Positions 7,491 to 16,505 are shown, counted from the stretch's first letter. The stretch is DNA of 64,000 nucleotides from Streptomyces showdoensis (GCF_039535475.1 NZ_BAAAXG010000006.1:124001-188000), one strand, 5' to 3'. Notes: a model not told the origin generated them from the letters alone. Numbers and translations: made by a program.

Positions 7491-10400
7491 TCAGCGCGTG
7501 CGCAGCGCGGGGAACCCCTCCGGGAGCGGGACGCTCTCGTCCCCCTCCGCCGCCACGACCCACGCGGCCCCGTCGGCGACGACGGAGGGCCGCGTGCCGT
7601 GCTCGGAGCGGCGCCGGGTGAGGGGGGCGCACACGAACTCGTCGGGCTCCGGGACCGGCAGCCGCAGCGTCTCGGCGGTCGCCCTGCCCCGCGGGGTGCC
7701 GGTCAGGAGCAGCAGGCCCTCCTCGCGGAGCGCGGCGCCCGCGAGGCGCACCGTCCGCATCGGGTCCGTCGCCCGGATCAGGGCGCGCAGCGCGGAGGCG
7801 GGCACCGTGCGGAACCGGACCCGGCGGAAGAGTTCGGCCACGCGGGAGACGTCGTCGGGTCCGGCGAGGATCGCCTCCCGGTCCTCCGGGTCGAGGTGCA
7901 GCAGGAGGTTCTCCGGCAGCGGCGCGTCCCGGTGCAGCCAGAGGACGGCACCGCGGTGCGCCTCCGCGGTGAGCGGGGACGTGCCGTCCCGGTTGGCGCC
8001 GGGAGCCAGGTGTTCGGGCCGCACCCGGACGAGGCCCGCCGACCACCGGGCCCGCGCGTCGTCCGCGTAGACGATCAGGGACACGCCCCCGACGGCGTTC
8101 CGGTCGAATCGCGGCCGTGGTCTGCGGAACGAGATCTTGAGGTCGAACGGCACGTCGCCCTGCGGCCGTTGCCACACCAGGTCGGCCGTCCGGCCCGGCA
8201 CGAAGGTGAAGACGGACTGGAGGCCTTCCTTCACCGCCCAGGGGATCCGGGCGAACTCGTCGATCCGCAGCTCCTCCGGATCGAACCGGCCGGTGTTCCG
8301 CGCGTCCAGCACCGCGTCGAGGGAATCCCGCAGGATGCCCGCGAAGCGCCGCCCTTCCGGATCGAGCTCGCTGAACACCCGAGCCAGTGCGAGGAGTTCA
8401 CCGTCCCAGACGGACAGGTCGAGCCGCGGCGTGAGGATCACCATGACGTCGGTGCCGCCCTGCGTGCGCACCTCCAGCGAGCCGAAGTCCGTGTCCATTC
8501 CGGAGCCGCGCAGGAGGGCGAACACCTCCGGGGAGACGCACAGCGCGGTGTCGTCCGGGTAGTTGTCCGACACCCTGCGGAACTCGGCCGACCGCAGCAT
8601 CGTCCGGGTGTACCGGAAGCTGAGGCCGGGGAACGGGTCGTCCTCGTCCACGCGGACCGGCCCGATGTGCACGCCGACGCGCAGCGGCCGGCCGGTCCCG
8701 CCGGCGTCGAGTCGTCCCGGCAGCCGTTCGACCAGTTGCCGCAGCACCTCGTCGACGGGCACGCGGGTGTCGACGAGCAGGAGGGCGCAGTCCTCGACGA
8801 CGTGGGTCTCGCGCCGGTCGGCGGTCGCGGCGTCGAGGGCGGCCGCCGCCTCCGCCGCCAGGCGGTCCGGCGGCGCCAGGCCCTCCAGGACGACGAACGT
8901 CCGCTCGGCGGGCGGCGGGTACGCCGCCCGCCGGGCGGCCCCGAGCAGTTCCTCGGCGGCCGCGCGGCCCGCCTCGTTCCCGGCGGCTTCCAGCAGTTCC
9001 AGGGCCCGCCGGGCCGGGGCCTCCGCGTCGGACCCCCGCCCGAGGAACAGGAGCGTGTCGGCGAACCGGAGCAGCACCTCCCCCTCCTCGTCGTGCAGCT
9101 CCCGGGCCGCGAGGTTCCGGACCAGCCGCCACTGGACGGCGGCCAGTTCCTCGTAGTCGCGGGCCTCGGCGAGGGCCTGTTCGAGACAGCGCAGGGCGTC
9201 CGCGGTCTCCGGGCTGCGGGCGGTGGCGCCGACGTCGAGGTACGCCAGGGCCTCCTCGGCCCAGGAGGCCGCCGCCCCCGTCCCGTCCGACCGGCCGTCG
9301 CGGGAGAGCCGGGCGAACAGCAGGGCGGCCGGACCGTAGGTGGCGGCGTCGCCCTGGAGCTGGAAGGTGCTCGCCTTGTGCAGGGTGTCCCAGGCCTCGC
9401 GGGGGCGCCCGGACGCGTACTGGGCGAGTGCCAGCGCGAGCACGGCCCGTACCCAGGCCTCGTCCGTGTGCAGCGAGCGGCCGTCGATCAGCGACCGGGC
9501 GGCCCGGGAGAACCGCGCGCGGTACGGCGGCGAGGCGCCGGCCTCGTGCAGGAGGAACAGGGTGTCGGCCTCCATGCCGGTGGATCCGACGCCCGAGGGG
9601 GCCAGCGCGTTCGGGATCCACACCTCGGGGTGCGGGGCCGGCACGGGCGTGACGCCGAGCAGGGCGGGCAGCGCGCTGCCCGGGTGCCGCTCCTCGCGGA
9701 GTGCGGCGGCGGCGGCGCGGCGGAAGCGGGTGATGCGCTCCTGGGCCACCGCCCTGAGGCGGGGGTCGAGCCGGTGCCCCCTCTCGACCTCGGCGTGGAC
9801 GGCGGCGGGGAAGGCGTACCGGCCGGGGCCCGTCCGCTCCAGGAGCGCGTCCCGGACCAGGGTGTCCAGCAGCCGCTCGGAGCCGGTCGCGCCGCCCTCC
9901 AGGACGGCGACGGCCTCCTGGAGCGTGAACTCGCCGGAGGTGACGACCGCGAGGCGCTCCAGGGCACCGCTGAGACTTCCGCGCCCCATGTCCAGGATGA
10001 GCCGGTGGCGCACCAGCTCCGCGGGGTCCAGGGCCTGTTCGGTCGACCGACGGAGCCTCGGCAGGGTGCTCAGCGTGTAGCCGGGGTCGTCCCCGTGGGC
10101 CAGCGCGCCGCCCAGGATGCGCAGGGTGAGCGGCCACCACGCGGCCGTGCCGACCGTCTCCCGCGCCCGCTCCGGTGTGGTGTCCGGCCCCATGACCGCG
10201 GCCAGCACGGCGGCTGCGTCCGGGCCCCGCAGGGGCGGGAGTTCGATGCCCCGGTAGGGGTGCGGCGGGCGGGGGAGCTCGCGGCTGGTGACCAGCACGG
10301 AGCAGCCCGGCGGCGGGTCGGCCGCGAGGCGGTGCAGGTCCTTCTGGCCGCCCAGGTCGTCCAGGACCAGCAGGACCCGCCGGCCCTCCACCGCGGCGCG

Positions 10401-12290
10401 CAGCCCGGCCGTCAGGGCGTCGAGGGTGCCCAGGGGGCCCGGTTCGGGAATCTCCTCCTCGGGCACCCCCAGCTCCCGGAACACCCGGTGCAGCGCGGCC
10501 TCCGGCGGCACCGGGTGCGGGGTGGAGCCGCGCAGCGGCACGAACACGACGCCGTCGGGGAAGTCCCCGCGGACCCGGTCGGCCACGTGGCGGGCGAACG
10601 CGGTGCGCCCGGCACCGGGGACGCCGTCGCGGGCGCTCACGCAGAGCAGCCGTACCGTCCCGTCGGCGAGGTCGCGGACGACGCGGTCGACGAGCTCGGT
10701 GTGGCCTTCGAACGCGGCCCGCGCGGACGAGGCCCCGGTCGTGTGCCGGCGGCCGCCCTGCTCCGCGAAGCCCAGCAGCTCCAGGGTGCGCCGGCTGGCC
10801 CGGGCGAAGGCCTCCTTCTCGGCCGCCCAGTCGTGCGGCCCGTCCCCGTCGTGGGCGACCGAGGGCAGCCGGCCGGGGCCGTGGCCGCGGGTGGCGACGT
10901 ACCGGTCGAGCTCCTGGTGGACGGCCCACAGTTCGTGGGCGGGCAGCTCGGCGCGCAGCACGGTCTGGGCGGCGGGCGGCAGCAGCAGCTCGACGCCGCC
11001 GGTGGCACTCTCCTCCAGGTCGAACACGCCGCTGGTGACGAGCTCCGCCACGTCCGCGATGCCGGCCTCCGGGACCAGCTGCTCGCGCAGGAGGTGGAGC
11101 AGCCGCAGGCTGAACCGGTCGAACGGGGAGCAGAGCACGGCCAGCCGGGCCGCGCGCGGCGAGGCGGTCCGCAGCAGGTTGCCGGCGAGGGCCTCGGGGG
11201 GCAGCGGGACCGTGGGGGGCCGGGCGGGGCCGGGGGTGCGCCCGGTCGGCGGGACGAGGACGGCGGTGCAGCCCTCGGGCGCGCCGCGCATGAGGGTGTG
11301 CGACCAGCGGCCGAGGGAGTGCGGGGTCAGGGAGAGCACCGGGATCGGCAGCCAGTCCCCGTCGCCGTCCGGGCCGGCCGGGTCGAGCAGGGGCGGCGGT
11401 TCGACGGGGACCCGGCTGCGGTGGGTGCCGGGGGCGGCGGGGGTGAAGCGCGCGATGGGCAGGTTGAGGCCGCCGCGCCGCCACAGCCGGGTCGGCAGCG
11501 GGTTGAGCACGGCGGTCGGGGTGGCGCCCGCCCACTCCCGCAGCTGGTACCAGACGTCGGGGCGGCGCCAGGCCTCGGCCATGCAGTCGGAGACCACGAC
11601 GACGAGCCGGCGCCCGTCGGAGGAGCGCAGCTGGCCGGGGACCAGGGGTTCGCCCGCCTCGTCGAAGGCCAGGTCGGTGACCTGGAGGGTGCGGAAGGCG
11701 CCGAGCCGGTCGAGGACGGTGGTGAACTCGGCGATCGTCTCGCGCCACACCCGCATGCTGTGCGAGCGGTCGACGACGAGGGCGAGGTCGAACCAGCGCT
11801 CGGGGGCCGCCGCAAGGACGGGGATGAGTTCGCCGCTGCGCGCGTACCCGTCGACGGTCGCGTCGATGTCCAGTTCGGCGTGGCGGCCACGGGGCCAGCG
11901 CCGCTTCCAGGGGCGTAACGCCCGGGTCAGTTCCAGGGCGCGGGGCAGCCCGGTGGCGCGGGGTGCGGCGACGGCGTGGCCGCGGACGCGGGTGCCGCTG
12001 CCGGGGAGCCGTTCGTGCAGGGGCCGGGTGGCGGCGGGCCTGCCCTCGGGGTCGGGCGGGCGGGGGGCGGGGGCCGGGGCGGGCTCCCGCGGGCGGGACG
12101 GGGTGTCGGGCGGGCGCGGCGGCTCGGCCGCGTCGGCGCCGGGTGGTGCGGGTGCGGGCCGGTCCGCGGCGGCGGTCCGGCCCCCGGCCATGTGGGCGGC
12201 CAGCCAGAGCGCCTCCGCCAGCGCGGTGCCGTCCAGGTCGGGGGCGGCGGTGCGCAGGGCGGAGAGCACTCCGGGCAGGGGATCAGGCAT
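7491..12290 (-). CDS. SAV_2336-type vWA / NB-ARC-like / repeat / cyclase-like / NaeI-type nuclease protein
   Basis: A 1599-residue multidomain protein, apparently the effector of the operon. About residues 1-45: SAV_2336-type N-terminal helix bundle; 45-100: Pro-rich linker. 165-350: vWA-like domain with MIDAS pattern D174-R-S-H-S. 520-720: NB-ARC/STAND-like NTPase with P-loop GVPGAGRT (Arg562 replaces the usual Lys) and Walker B LLVLDD. 730-830: winged-helix; 850-1120: TPR-like helices. 1125-1265: class III cyclase-like fold (LRVGVHIGPV) lacking the metal-binding pattern. 1290-1599: NaeI-type endonuclease domain with E1355, D1370, D1383 and K1385 in the catalytic arrangement. ATG 12290 overlaps the MoxR stop; a GTG at 12302 is an alternative. 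Proposed role: phage- or stress-triggered nuclease. Confidence 0.88.
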   Translation of the reverse strand: MPDPLPGVLSALRTAAPDLDGTALAEALWLAAHMAGGRTAAADRPAPAPPGADAAEPPRPPDTPSRPREPAPAPAPRPPDPEGRPAATRPLHERLPGSGTRVRGHAVAAPRATGLPRALELTRALRPWKRRWPRGRHAELDIDATVDGYARSGELIPVLAAAPERWFDLALVVDRSHSMRVWRETIAEFTTVLDRLGAFRTLQVTDLAFDEAGEPLVPGQLRSSDGRRLVVVVSDCMAEAWRRPDVWYQLREWAGATPTAVLNPLPTRLWRRGGLNLPIARFTPAAPGTHRSRVPVEPPPLLDPAGPDGDGDWLPIPVLSLTPHSLGRWSHTLMRGAPEGCTAVLVPPTGRTPGPARPPTVPLPPEALAGNLLRTASPRAARLAVLCSPFDRFSLRLLHLLREQLVPEAGIADVAELVTSGVFDLEESATGGVELLLPPAAQTVLRAELPAHELWAVHQELDRYVATRGHGPGRLPSVAHDGDGPHDWAAEKEAFARASRRTLELLGFAEQGGRRHTTGASSARAAFEGHTELVDRVVRDLADGTVRLLCVSARDGVPGAGRTAFARHVADRVRGDFPDGVVFVPLRGSTPHPVPPEAALHRVFRELGVPEEEIPEPGPLGTLDALTAGLRAAVEGRRVLLVLDDLGGQKDLHRLAADPPPGCSVLVTSRELPRPPHPYRGIELPPLRGPDAAAVLAAVMGPDTTPERARETVGTAAWWPLTLRILGGALAHGDDPGYTLSTLPRLRRSTEQALDPAELVRHRLILDMGRGSLSGALERLAVVTSGEFTLQEAVAVLEGGATGSERLLDTLVRDALLERTGPGRYAFPAAVHAEVERGHRLDPRLRAVAQERITRFRRAAAAALREERHPGSALPALLGVTPVPAPHPEVWIPNALAPSGVGSTGMEADTLFLLHEAGASPPYRARFSRAARSLIDGRSLHTDEAWVRAVLALALAQYASGRPREAWDTLHKASTFQLQGDAATYGPAALLFARLSRDGRSDGTGAAASWAEEALAYLDVGATARSPETADALRCLEQALAEARDYEELAAVQWRLVRNLAARELHDEEGEVLLRFADTLLFLGRGSDAEAPARRALELLEAAGNEAGRAAAEELLGAARRAAYPPPAERTFVVLEGLAPPDRLAAEAAAALDAATADRRETHVVEDCALLLVDTRVPVDEVLRQLVERLPGRLDAGGTGRPLRVGVHIGPVRVDEDDPFPGLSFRYTRTMLRSAEFRRVSDNYPDDTALCVSPEVFALLRGSGMDTDFGSLEVRTQGGTDVMVILTPRLDLSVWDGELLALARVFSELDPEGRRFAGILRDSLDAVLDARNTGRFDPEELRIDEFARIPWAVKEGLQSVFTFVPGRTADLVWQRPQGDVPFDLKISFRRPRPRFDRNAVGGVSLIVYADDARARWSAGLVRVRPEHLAPGANRDGTSPLTAEAHRGAVLWLHRDAPLPENLLLHLDPEDREAILAGPDDVSRVAELFRRVRFRTVPASALRALIRATDPMRTVRLAGAALREEGLLLLTGTPRGRATAETLRLPVPEPDEFVCAPLTRRRSEHGTRPSVVADGAAWVVAAEGDESVPLPEGFPALRTR

Positions 12291-13227
12291 GGGAGAGCTC
12301 ACGGAGGATCAGGTCCTCGATGGCCTGCCGCCGGTTCTCGTCGGGTGCGCCGTCCCCGGCCAGCAGGTGCACGGCGTTGAGCAGTTGGTCGACGGCGAGG
12401 CTCTCGCCCGCGGTGAGCCGTTCGAGGAAGACGGTGAGCAGCCGGTCGGCCTCGGGGGTCCGGGCGGTCCGGGCGCCCATGTGGGCCTCGACGATCCGCA
12501 GCAGGGTCTCGGGGGTGGGCAGGGGCATGGTGAAGCGGACGCAGCGGCGCAGGAAGGCGGCCGGGAAGTCGCGCTCGCCGTTGCTGGTCATGACGATGAA
12601 CGGGAACTCGGTGCACTGCACCCGTCCGCGCTCCACGTCGTGGTGGGCGTCGCCCTGCCATTCCCGTACGGCGACCACGTCGGTCTCGTACCGGGCGAGT
12701 TCGGGGATCTCGAACTCGCCGCGTTCGAGGACGTCGAGCAGGTCGCTGGGGAGGTCCAGGTCGCTCTTGTCGATCTCGTCGATCAGCAGGGCGCGGGGCC
12801 GGTCGGTGGGCAGCAGGGCGGTGCCGAGGGGGCCCATGCGCAGGAAGGGGGCGATGTCGTCGTCGCCGCCGCGTCCCTTGAGCCGCTGGGCGTGGATCCG
12901 GCCGAGGGCGTCGTAGCGGTAGAGGGCCTCGGTGAGGCCGCTGCGGGAGGTGATGTGCCAGCGCAGGACGGTGCCCAGGGCGAGTTCGGCGGCGACCTGT
13001 TCGATGACGGTGGACTTGCCGGAGCCGGCCGGTCCGGTGACGAGCAGCGGCCGGCGCAGCGCGAGGGCGGCGTTGACCGCCTCGACGAGTCCGGGCGGCG
13101 GGACGAACTGCTCGTGCAGGGAGCGGCGGGGGAACTCCCGCCAGGGCGGGGCCTTGGGGAGCGCGACGGGGCGGTCGGGGTCGGCCGGGGCGGCGCCGTC
13201 GCCGACGTAGAAAGGCTGCCAGGTCAT
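12283..13227 (-). CDS. MoxR-family AAA+ ATPase of the conflict operon
   Basis: A 314-residue AAA+ ATPase. Walker A GPAGSGKS is at 65-72, Walker B LLIDEID at 147-153, and sensor-1/arginine-finger segments read FIVMTSNGERDFPAAFLRRC. MoxR ATPases act as chaperone-like remodelers of vWA-domain partners, and here the next gene encodes a vWA protein. Both ends overlap neighbours: its ATG overlaps the caspase stop as ATGA, and its own stop overlaps the start of the giant vWA/NaeI gene. Tight coupling suggests a single complex made in fixed proportions. Confidence 0.93.
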   Translation of the reverse strand: MTWQPFYVGDGAAPADPDRPVALPKAPPWREFPRRSLHEQFVPPPGLVEAVNAALALRRPLLVTGPAGSGKSTVIEQVAAELALGTVLRWHITSRSGLTEALYRYDALGRIHAQRLKGRGGDDDIAPFLRMGPLGTALLPTDRPRALLIDEIDKSDLDLPSDLLDVLERGEFEIPELARYETDVVAVREWQGDAHHDVERGRVQCTEFPFIVMTSNGERDFPAAFLRRCVRFTMPLPTPETLLRIVEAHMGARTARTPEADRLLTVFLERLTAGESLAVDQLLNAVHLLAGDGAPDENRRQAIEDLILRELSHA

Positions 13228-15389
13228 GCGGGACTCTCCCCCTCCGTCGGAAACCGTTCCCGGGAGAACTGTTCCCGAGCCGTGTGCTCGCGATCGAACC
13301 ATTTGCAGAAATCCAGCCACTCGAGACCGTCCCACACGGTGCGCAGTCCGGCGAGGTGGCGTCGCCCGGTGTCGGCGTGCCCGCATGCGCCGTCGTCCGC
13401 CCCTGGACCGGAACGGCGGTGCTCCCGGTAGGCGCGGCTGAACTCGGCGGGCAGCAGGTGCCAGTGGGTGTCCACGGACCGCCGTACGGGCTCCGGTACG
13501 GCGGCCGCGCGGGTGTCCGGGCCTCCGGCCCCCTGGGCCTCGGGGGTTCCCTGGACCGGGTTCGGCCACAGGACGATCGGCGAGGAGGCCAGCAGGATCT
13601 CCATCATGTCCTTGAGGTGGGCGGGGCGGTGCTCCAGGGCGACGGCCCTGCTGCGGGGCGCGGACCGGCGCAGCCGCTCGTGGAGTTCGTCCGCGCGCCG
13701 GGTGTCGGCCTCGCCGAGCCAGTCGACGCGGCTGCCCTCGCCCCGGCCCTCCATGGCCTTCAGGGCGGTGCGGGCCTGGTCGTTGATCCACCACAGGTGG
13801 TCGGGCGGCTGGATGCGGTCGCTCCAGCGCAGGACGACGTCGTGGAGGTCGCCGAGGCGCATGCCGAAGTCGGTCTCCTCCGGGCGCCAGGTGGCGAGCA
13901 GCGGGGCGGGGGCGGCGATCTCGACCCGGCGCAGCGGGGTGTCGAGGGCGTCGGCGTGGCGGGTCGCCCAGCGCAGCACGCCGACGAGGGTGCGTTCGAC
14001 GCCGGTGCGGTCCTGCGCGGGGCAGGGGAACTCCTCGTGCTCGCGCACGGTTCCGTCGTCGAGGAGCCAGGCGGCCAGCGATTCGGGCCAGTCGTCGCCG
14101 ACGGCGGCGTGCAGGCTGACGACGAGCCGCAACCGGGTCTCGCGGCCCCGCTCGGCGAGCCGCGCGAAGGCGTCGTTGAGGTCGATCACGGCGTCCAGGG
14201 CGAAGGCCCAGCCGCGCAGGGCGTGGTTGCGCGGCTCGACGCGCGTCTCCGTGGCCAGGACGGCGACGAAGGCGGCGAGGGGTGCGGTGGGCCGCTGCTC
14301 GAAGCGCGGGGCCCGGAGCAGCAGGTACTCGACGGCGTCCCGCAGCAGTTCGCCGCCGGAGGACTCCGGAAGCGGCGAGAGGGGGGCGGGGCAGGCCTCG
14401 GCGAGGGCGCGCCGCAGCAGGGCGCTGGTCAGGTCGTCGCCGGGCCAGCCGGTGAGCAGGGCCTGGGTGCGTACGGCGTGGTCGAGGGCGGTCACCACCT
14501 TGCTCGCCCAGTCTCGTTGGGGCGCCGACAGGGTGTCCAGGCGGGCGCGCAGCGCGTCCAGGTCCCCGGGGTGGGCGACGGTGTCGGCGGCGGTCGGGTC
14601 GGCGGCGCCGAGGGCGCGGTCGAGTGCGGCCCGGCCGACCGGGCCCAGCAGGGACCCCGCGCCGCCGGTGGCGTGGCGGGCGTTGCGGGCGAGCCAGAGC
14701 GCGCCGTCGGCGAACTGGGCGCCGTCGTGGTCGGTGTGGTGGACGCCCTGGCCGGCGGCGCCGCCGTCCTCGCGCACGGCGCGGACGACGGCCGAGGGGA
14801 CGAGGGTCTCGCCGGCGTCGGCGATGCCGGAGTGGAGCACCTTCACGACGGTGCGGCTGAAGCGGAGTTCGTACGCCTCCTCCTGGGCTCCGGAGCCCAG
14901 GAGCAGGGAGAACCGGGTGTCGCCGCGCCGGATGCCGTTGGCCAGGGAGCCCAGGTCGGGGTGGGCGTTGTTCGCGTGGCAGGTGTCGACGAGGGCCACC
15001 ACCCCGTCCAGGCCGGGGGTGTCGAGGAGTGCGGTGAGCAGCGAGCCGACGTCGACGGCGCTCAGCGGGTCCTCGGCGCGGGAGTCGCCGGCCATGAAGT
15101 AGAGCCGGGTGCCGGCGGCCATGCCGTGGCCCAGGAGGCCGAGGACCAGCACCGCGCCGGCCTCGGCGGCGGCGCGGCCGGCCCGCCGGACGGCGTCCTC
15201 GACCCCGGAGCGGGTGAGCCGGCCGCCGTACAGCAGGGTCGGGCCGTGCGGCTGGTCCTTCTCGCAGGCCCCGGCCCACGGGGTGGTGAGGGTGTCGTGG
15301 AGGGCGTGGGTCGCCTGCTCCAGCTCGTCGAGGAGGCCGAGGCCGGGGCACTGGGCCCCGATCACGAGCACGTGGCGCGGTCGGGTCAT
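13224..15389 (-). CDS. caspase-fold protease with C-terminal VMAP-C-like domain
   Basis: A 721-residue protein. Residues about 1-250 form a caspase/metacaspase-like peptidase domain with the catalytic dyad visible as His88 (LLGHGM) and Cys137 (VDTCHAN). A helical middle part follows, and the last about 270 residues resemble the VMAP C-terminal region (LRLVVSLHAAVGDDWPESL, then EHEEFPCP and DHLWWINDQ). In vWA-MoxR ternary conflict systems VMAP-type proteins are thought to bridge sensor and effector; a caspase head would add a proteolytic output. The ATG at 15389 overlaps the hydrolase stop (ATGA). Function is inferred from family and context, not shown. Confidence 0.85.
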   Translation of the reverse strand: MTRPRHVLVIGAQCPGLGLLDELEQATHALHDTLTTPWAGACEKDQPHGPTLLYGGRLTRSGVEDAVRRAGRAAAEAGAVLVLGLLGHGMAAGTRLYFMAGDSRAEDPLSAVDVGSLLTALLDTPGLDGVVALVDTCHANNAHPDLGSLANGIRRGDTRFSLLLGSGAQEEAYELRFSRTVVKVLHSGIADAGETLVPSAVVRAVREDGGAAGQGVHHTDHDGAQFADGALWLARNARHATGGAGSLLGPVGRAALDRALGAADPTAADTVAHPGDLDALRARLDTLSAPQRDWASKVVTALDHAVRTQALLTGWPGDDLTSALLRRALAEACPAPLSPLPESSGGELLRDAVEYLLLRAPRFEQRPTAPLAAFVAVLATETRVEPRNHALRGWAFALDAVIDLNDAFARLAERGRETRLRLVVSLHAAVGDDWPESLAAWLLDDGTVREHEEFPCPAQDRTGVERTLVGVLRWATRHADALDTPLRRVEIAAPAPLLATWRPEETDFGMRLGDLHDVVLRWSDRIQPPDHLWWINDQARTALKAMEGRGEGSRVDWLGEADTRRADELHERLRRSAPRSRAVALEHRPAHLKDMMEILLASSPIVLWPNPVQGTPEAQGAGGPDTRAAAVPEPVRRSVDTHWHLLPAEFSRAYREHRRSGPGADDGACGHADTGRRHLAGLRTVWDGLEWLDFCKWFDREHTAREQFSRERFPTEGESPA

Positions 15390-16411
15390 CGCTCCGCGAG
15401 GGTGGTCAGCGCTTCGACGAGCGGACCGGCGACGGCCGGCTGGGCCAGGTACTTCGCCGCCGGGTGGACCCAGGCGCCGTCGGAGTCGACCCGGCGGGAG
15501 GCGGGGACGACGGCGTCGGCGTTGGGGTGGACGAAGCGTTCCAGGTGCGGGCGGGCGGCCACGATGTCGTCGCGGTCCCAGAAGTTGAGCCAGCGCCCGA
15601 CGGAGGCGGGTGTGGCGAGGGGGTTCGGCCGGACCCGGGGCTGGACGGCGGTGCGGATGCCGAGCGGCGACCCGAGGGTGACGAGGAGCGGGACCCGGGG
15701 GCGGCGCGGGTCCGTCGGCGCGGCGGCGTCCGCCGTCCCGTACGTGAGTTCGTGCAGGGTCTCCAGCGCGACGACGGTGCCGAGGGAGTGGGCGACGACG
15801 ACGTTCGGGCCCTCGGGGTCCAGGCAGGCGGCGACGCGGGCGCGGATCCGCCGGTCCAGGGTGGCGCCGGTGGCGTCGGGTTCGGCGCGGTTGAGGTAGC
15901 GGGCGACCTGGCCGAGGATGCCCACCGTGCTGCGGGCGCTGAGCCAGCCGCCCAGGGAGCGCAGGCCCGGGACGGCGAGCAGGGTGGTGACCGCGTTGAC
16001 CACGCGGCGGGCCGGCGCGCCGGCGTTCTGCGCCCCGGGCGGCGGCGCGAGTTGGGTGCGGGCGTGCCGGAGGGCGCGGGCCTCGGCGGCGGAGAGGGAG
16101 GCGTCGGGGTCGGCGAGGCGCTCGTCGACGGCTTCCAGGAGGAGCTCCGCGAGCACCTCGTCGTCCTGCTCCTCCTCCGGGCCGCCGGGACCGGTCCCGC
16201 CGCCGGTCCCCTGGCTCCCGGCGGTGCGGAACAGGTCGCCGTAGTAGGCGAACCGGGCGTCGGCGGCCCAGCCGCCGGTCAGACCGGAGACGCGCGCCGC
16301 GTGCCCGGCGCCGTGCGCGCCCGAGGCCAGGGCCCGCAGCCATTCGTCCAGGTCGGCGGCGGCGTCACGGGGCCCGCCGATGCCGTGGACGAAGACCAGG
16401 CGAGGTTTCAT
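15386..16411 (-). CDS. alpha/beta-hydrolase fold protein, first gene of the conflict operon
   Basis: A 341-residue alpha/beta hydrolase with an N-terminal FVHGIGG oxyanion segment and a nucleophile elbow AHSLG near residue 205 (VVVAHSLGTVVALETLHEL). A later VTLGSPLG strand and a likely Asp/His segment WDRDDIVA...FVHPNADAV complete the picture of a lipase or serine esterase fold. An in-frame upstream start at 16492 exists, but MKPRLVFVHG gives the natural N-terminus. In related defence operons such hydrolases can act as membrane- or cofactor-attacking effectors or as signal-processing enzymes; either is inference. It begins the ATGA-coupled chain. Confidence 0.8.
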   Translation of the reverse strand: MKPRLVFVHGIGGPRDAAADLDEWLRALASGAHGAGHAARVSGLTGGWAADARFAYYGDLFRTAGSQGTGGGTGPGGPEEEQDDEVLAELLLEAVDERLADPDASLSAAEARALRHARTQLAPPPGAQNAGAPARRVVNAVTTLLAVPGLRSLGGWLSARSTVGILGQVARYLNRAEPDATGATLDRRIRARVAACLDPEGPNVVVAHSLGTVVALETLHELTYGTADAAAPTDPRRPRVPLLVTLGSPLGIRTAVQPRVRPNPLATPASVGRWLNFWDRDDIVAARPHLERFVHPNADAVVPASRRVDSDGAWVHPAAKYLAQPAVAGPLVEALTTLAER

Positions 16412-16505
16412 GGCGCCCCCGTTCGACACGATGCTTGCGGGCGATCCTTGCCGGTCGGGCGGGGCCGGAGCAAGCCGCTTCGGAACCTTCACCCGGTCTC
16501 GGCCA

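Noticed and set aside
8490..8925. The LRVGVHIGPV domain as an active nucleotide cyclase
   Set aside because: Catalytic metal-binding residues expected in the first strand and the substrate residues are absent.
7599..11918. A 1439-codon open frame on the plus strand opposite the giant conflict gene
   Set aside because: Antisense shadow of a GC-rich gene: low complexity Gly/Arg/Gln-rich translation, no domains, and wrong third-position bias. The minus strand encodes clear vWA, NTPase and NaeI motifs.
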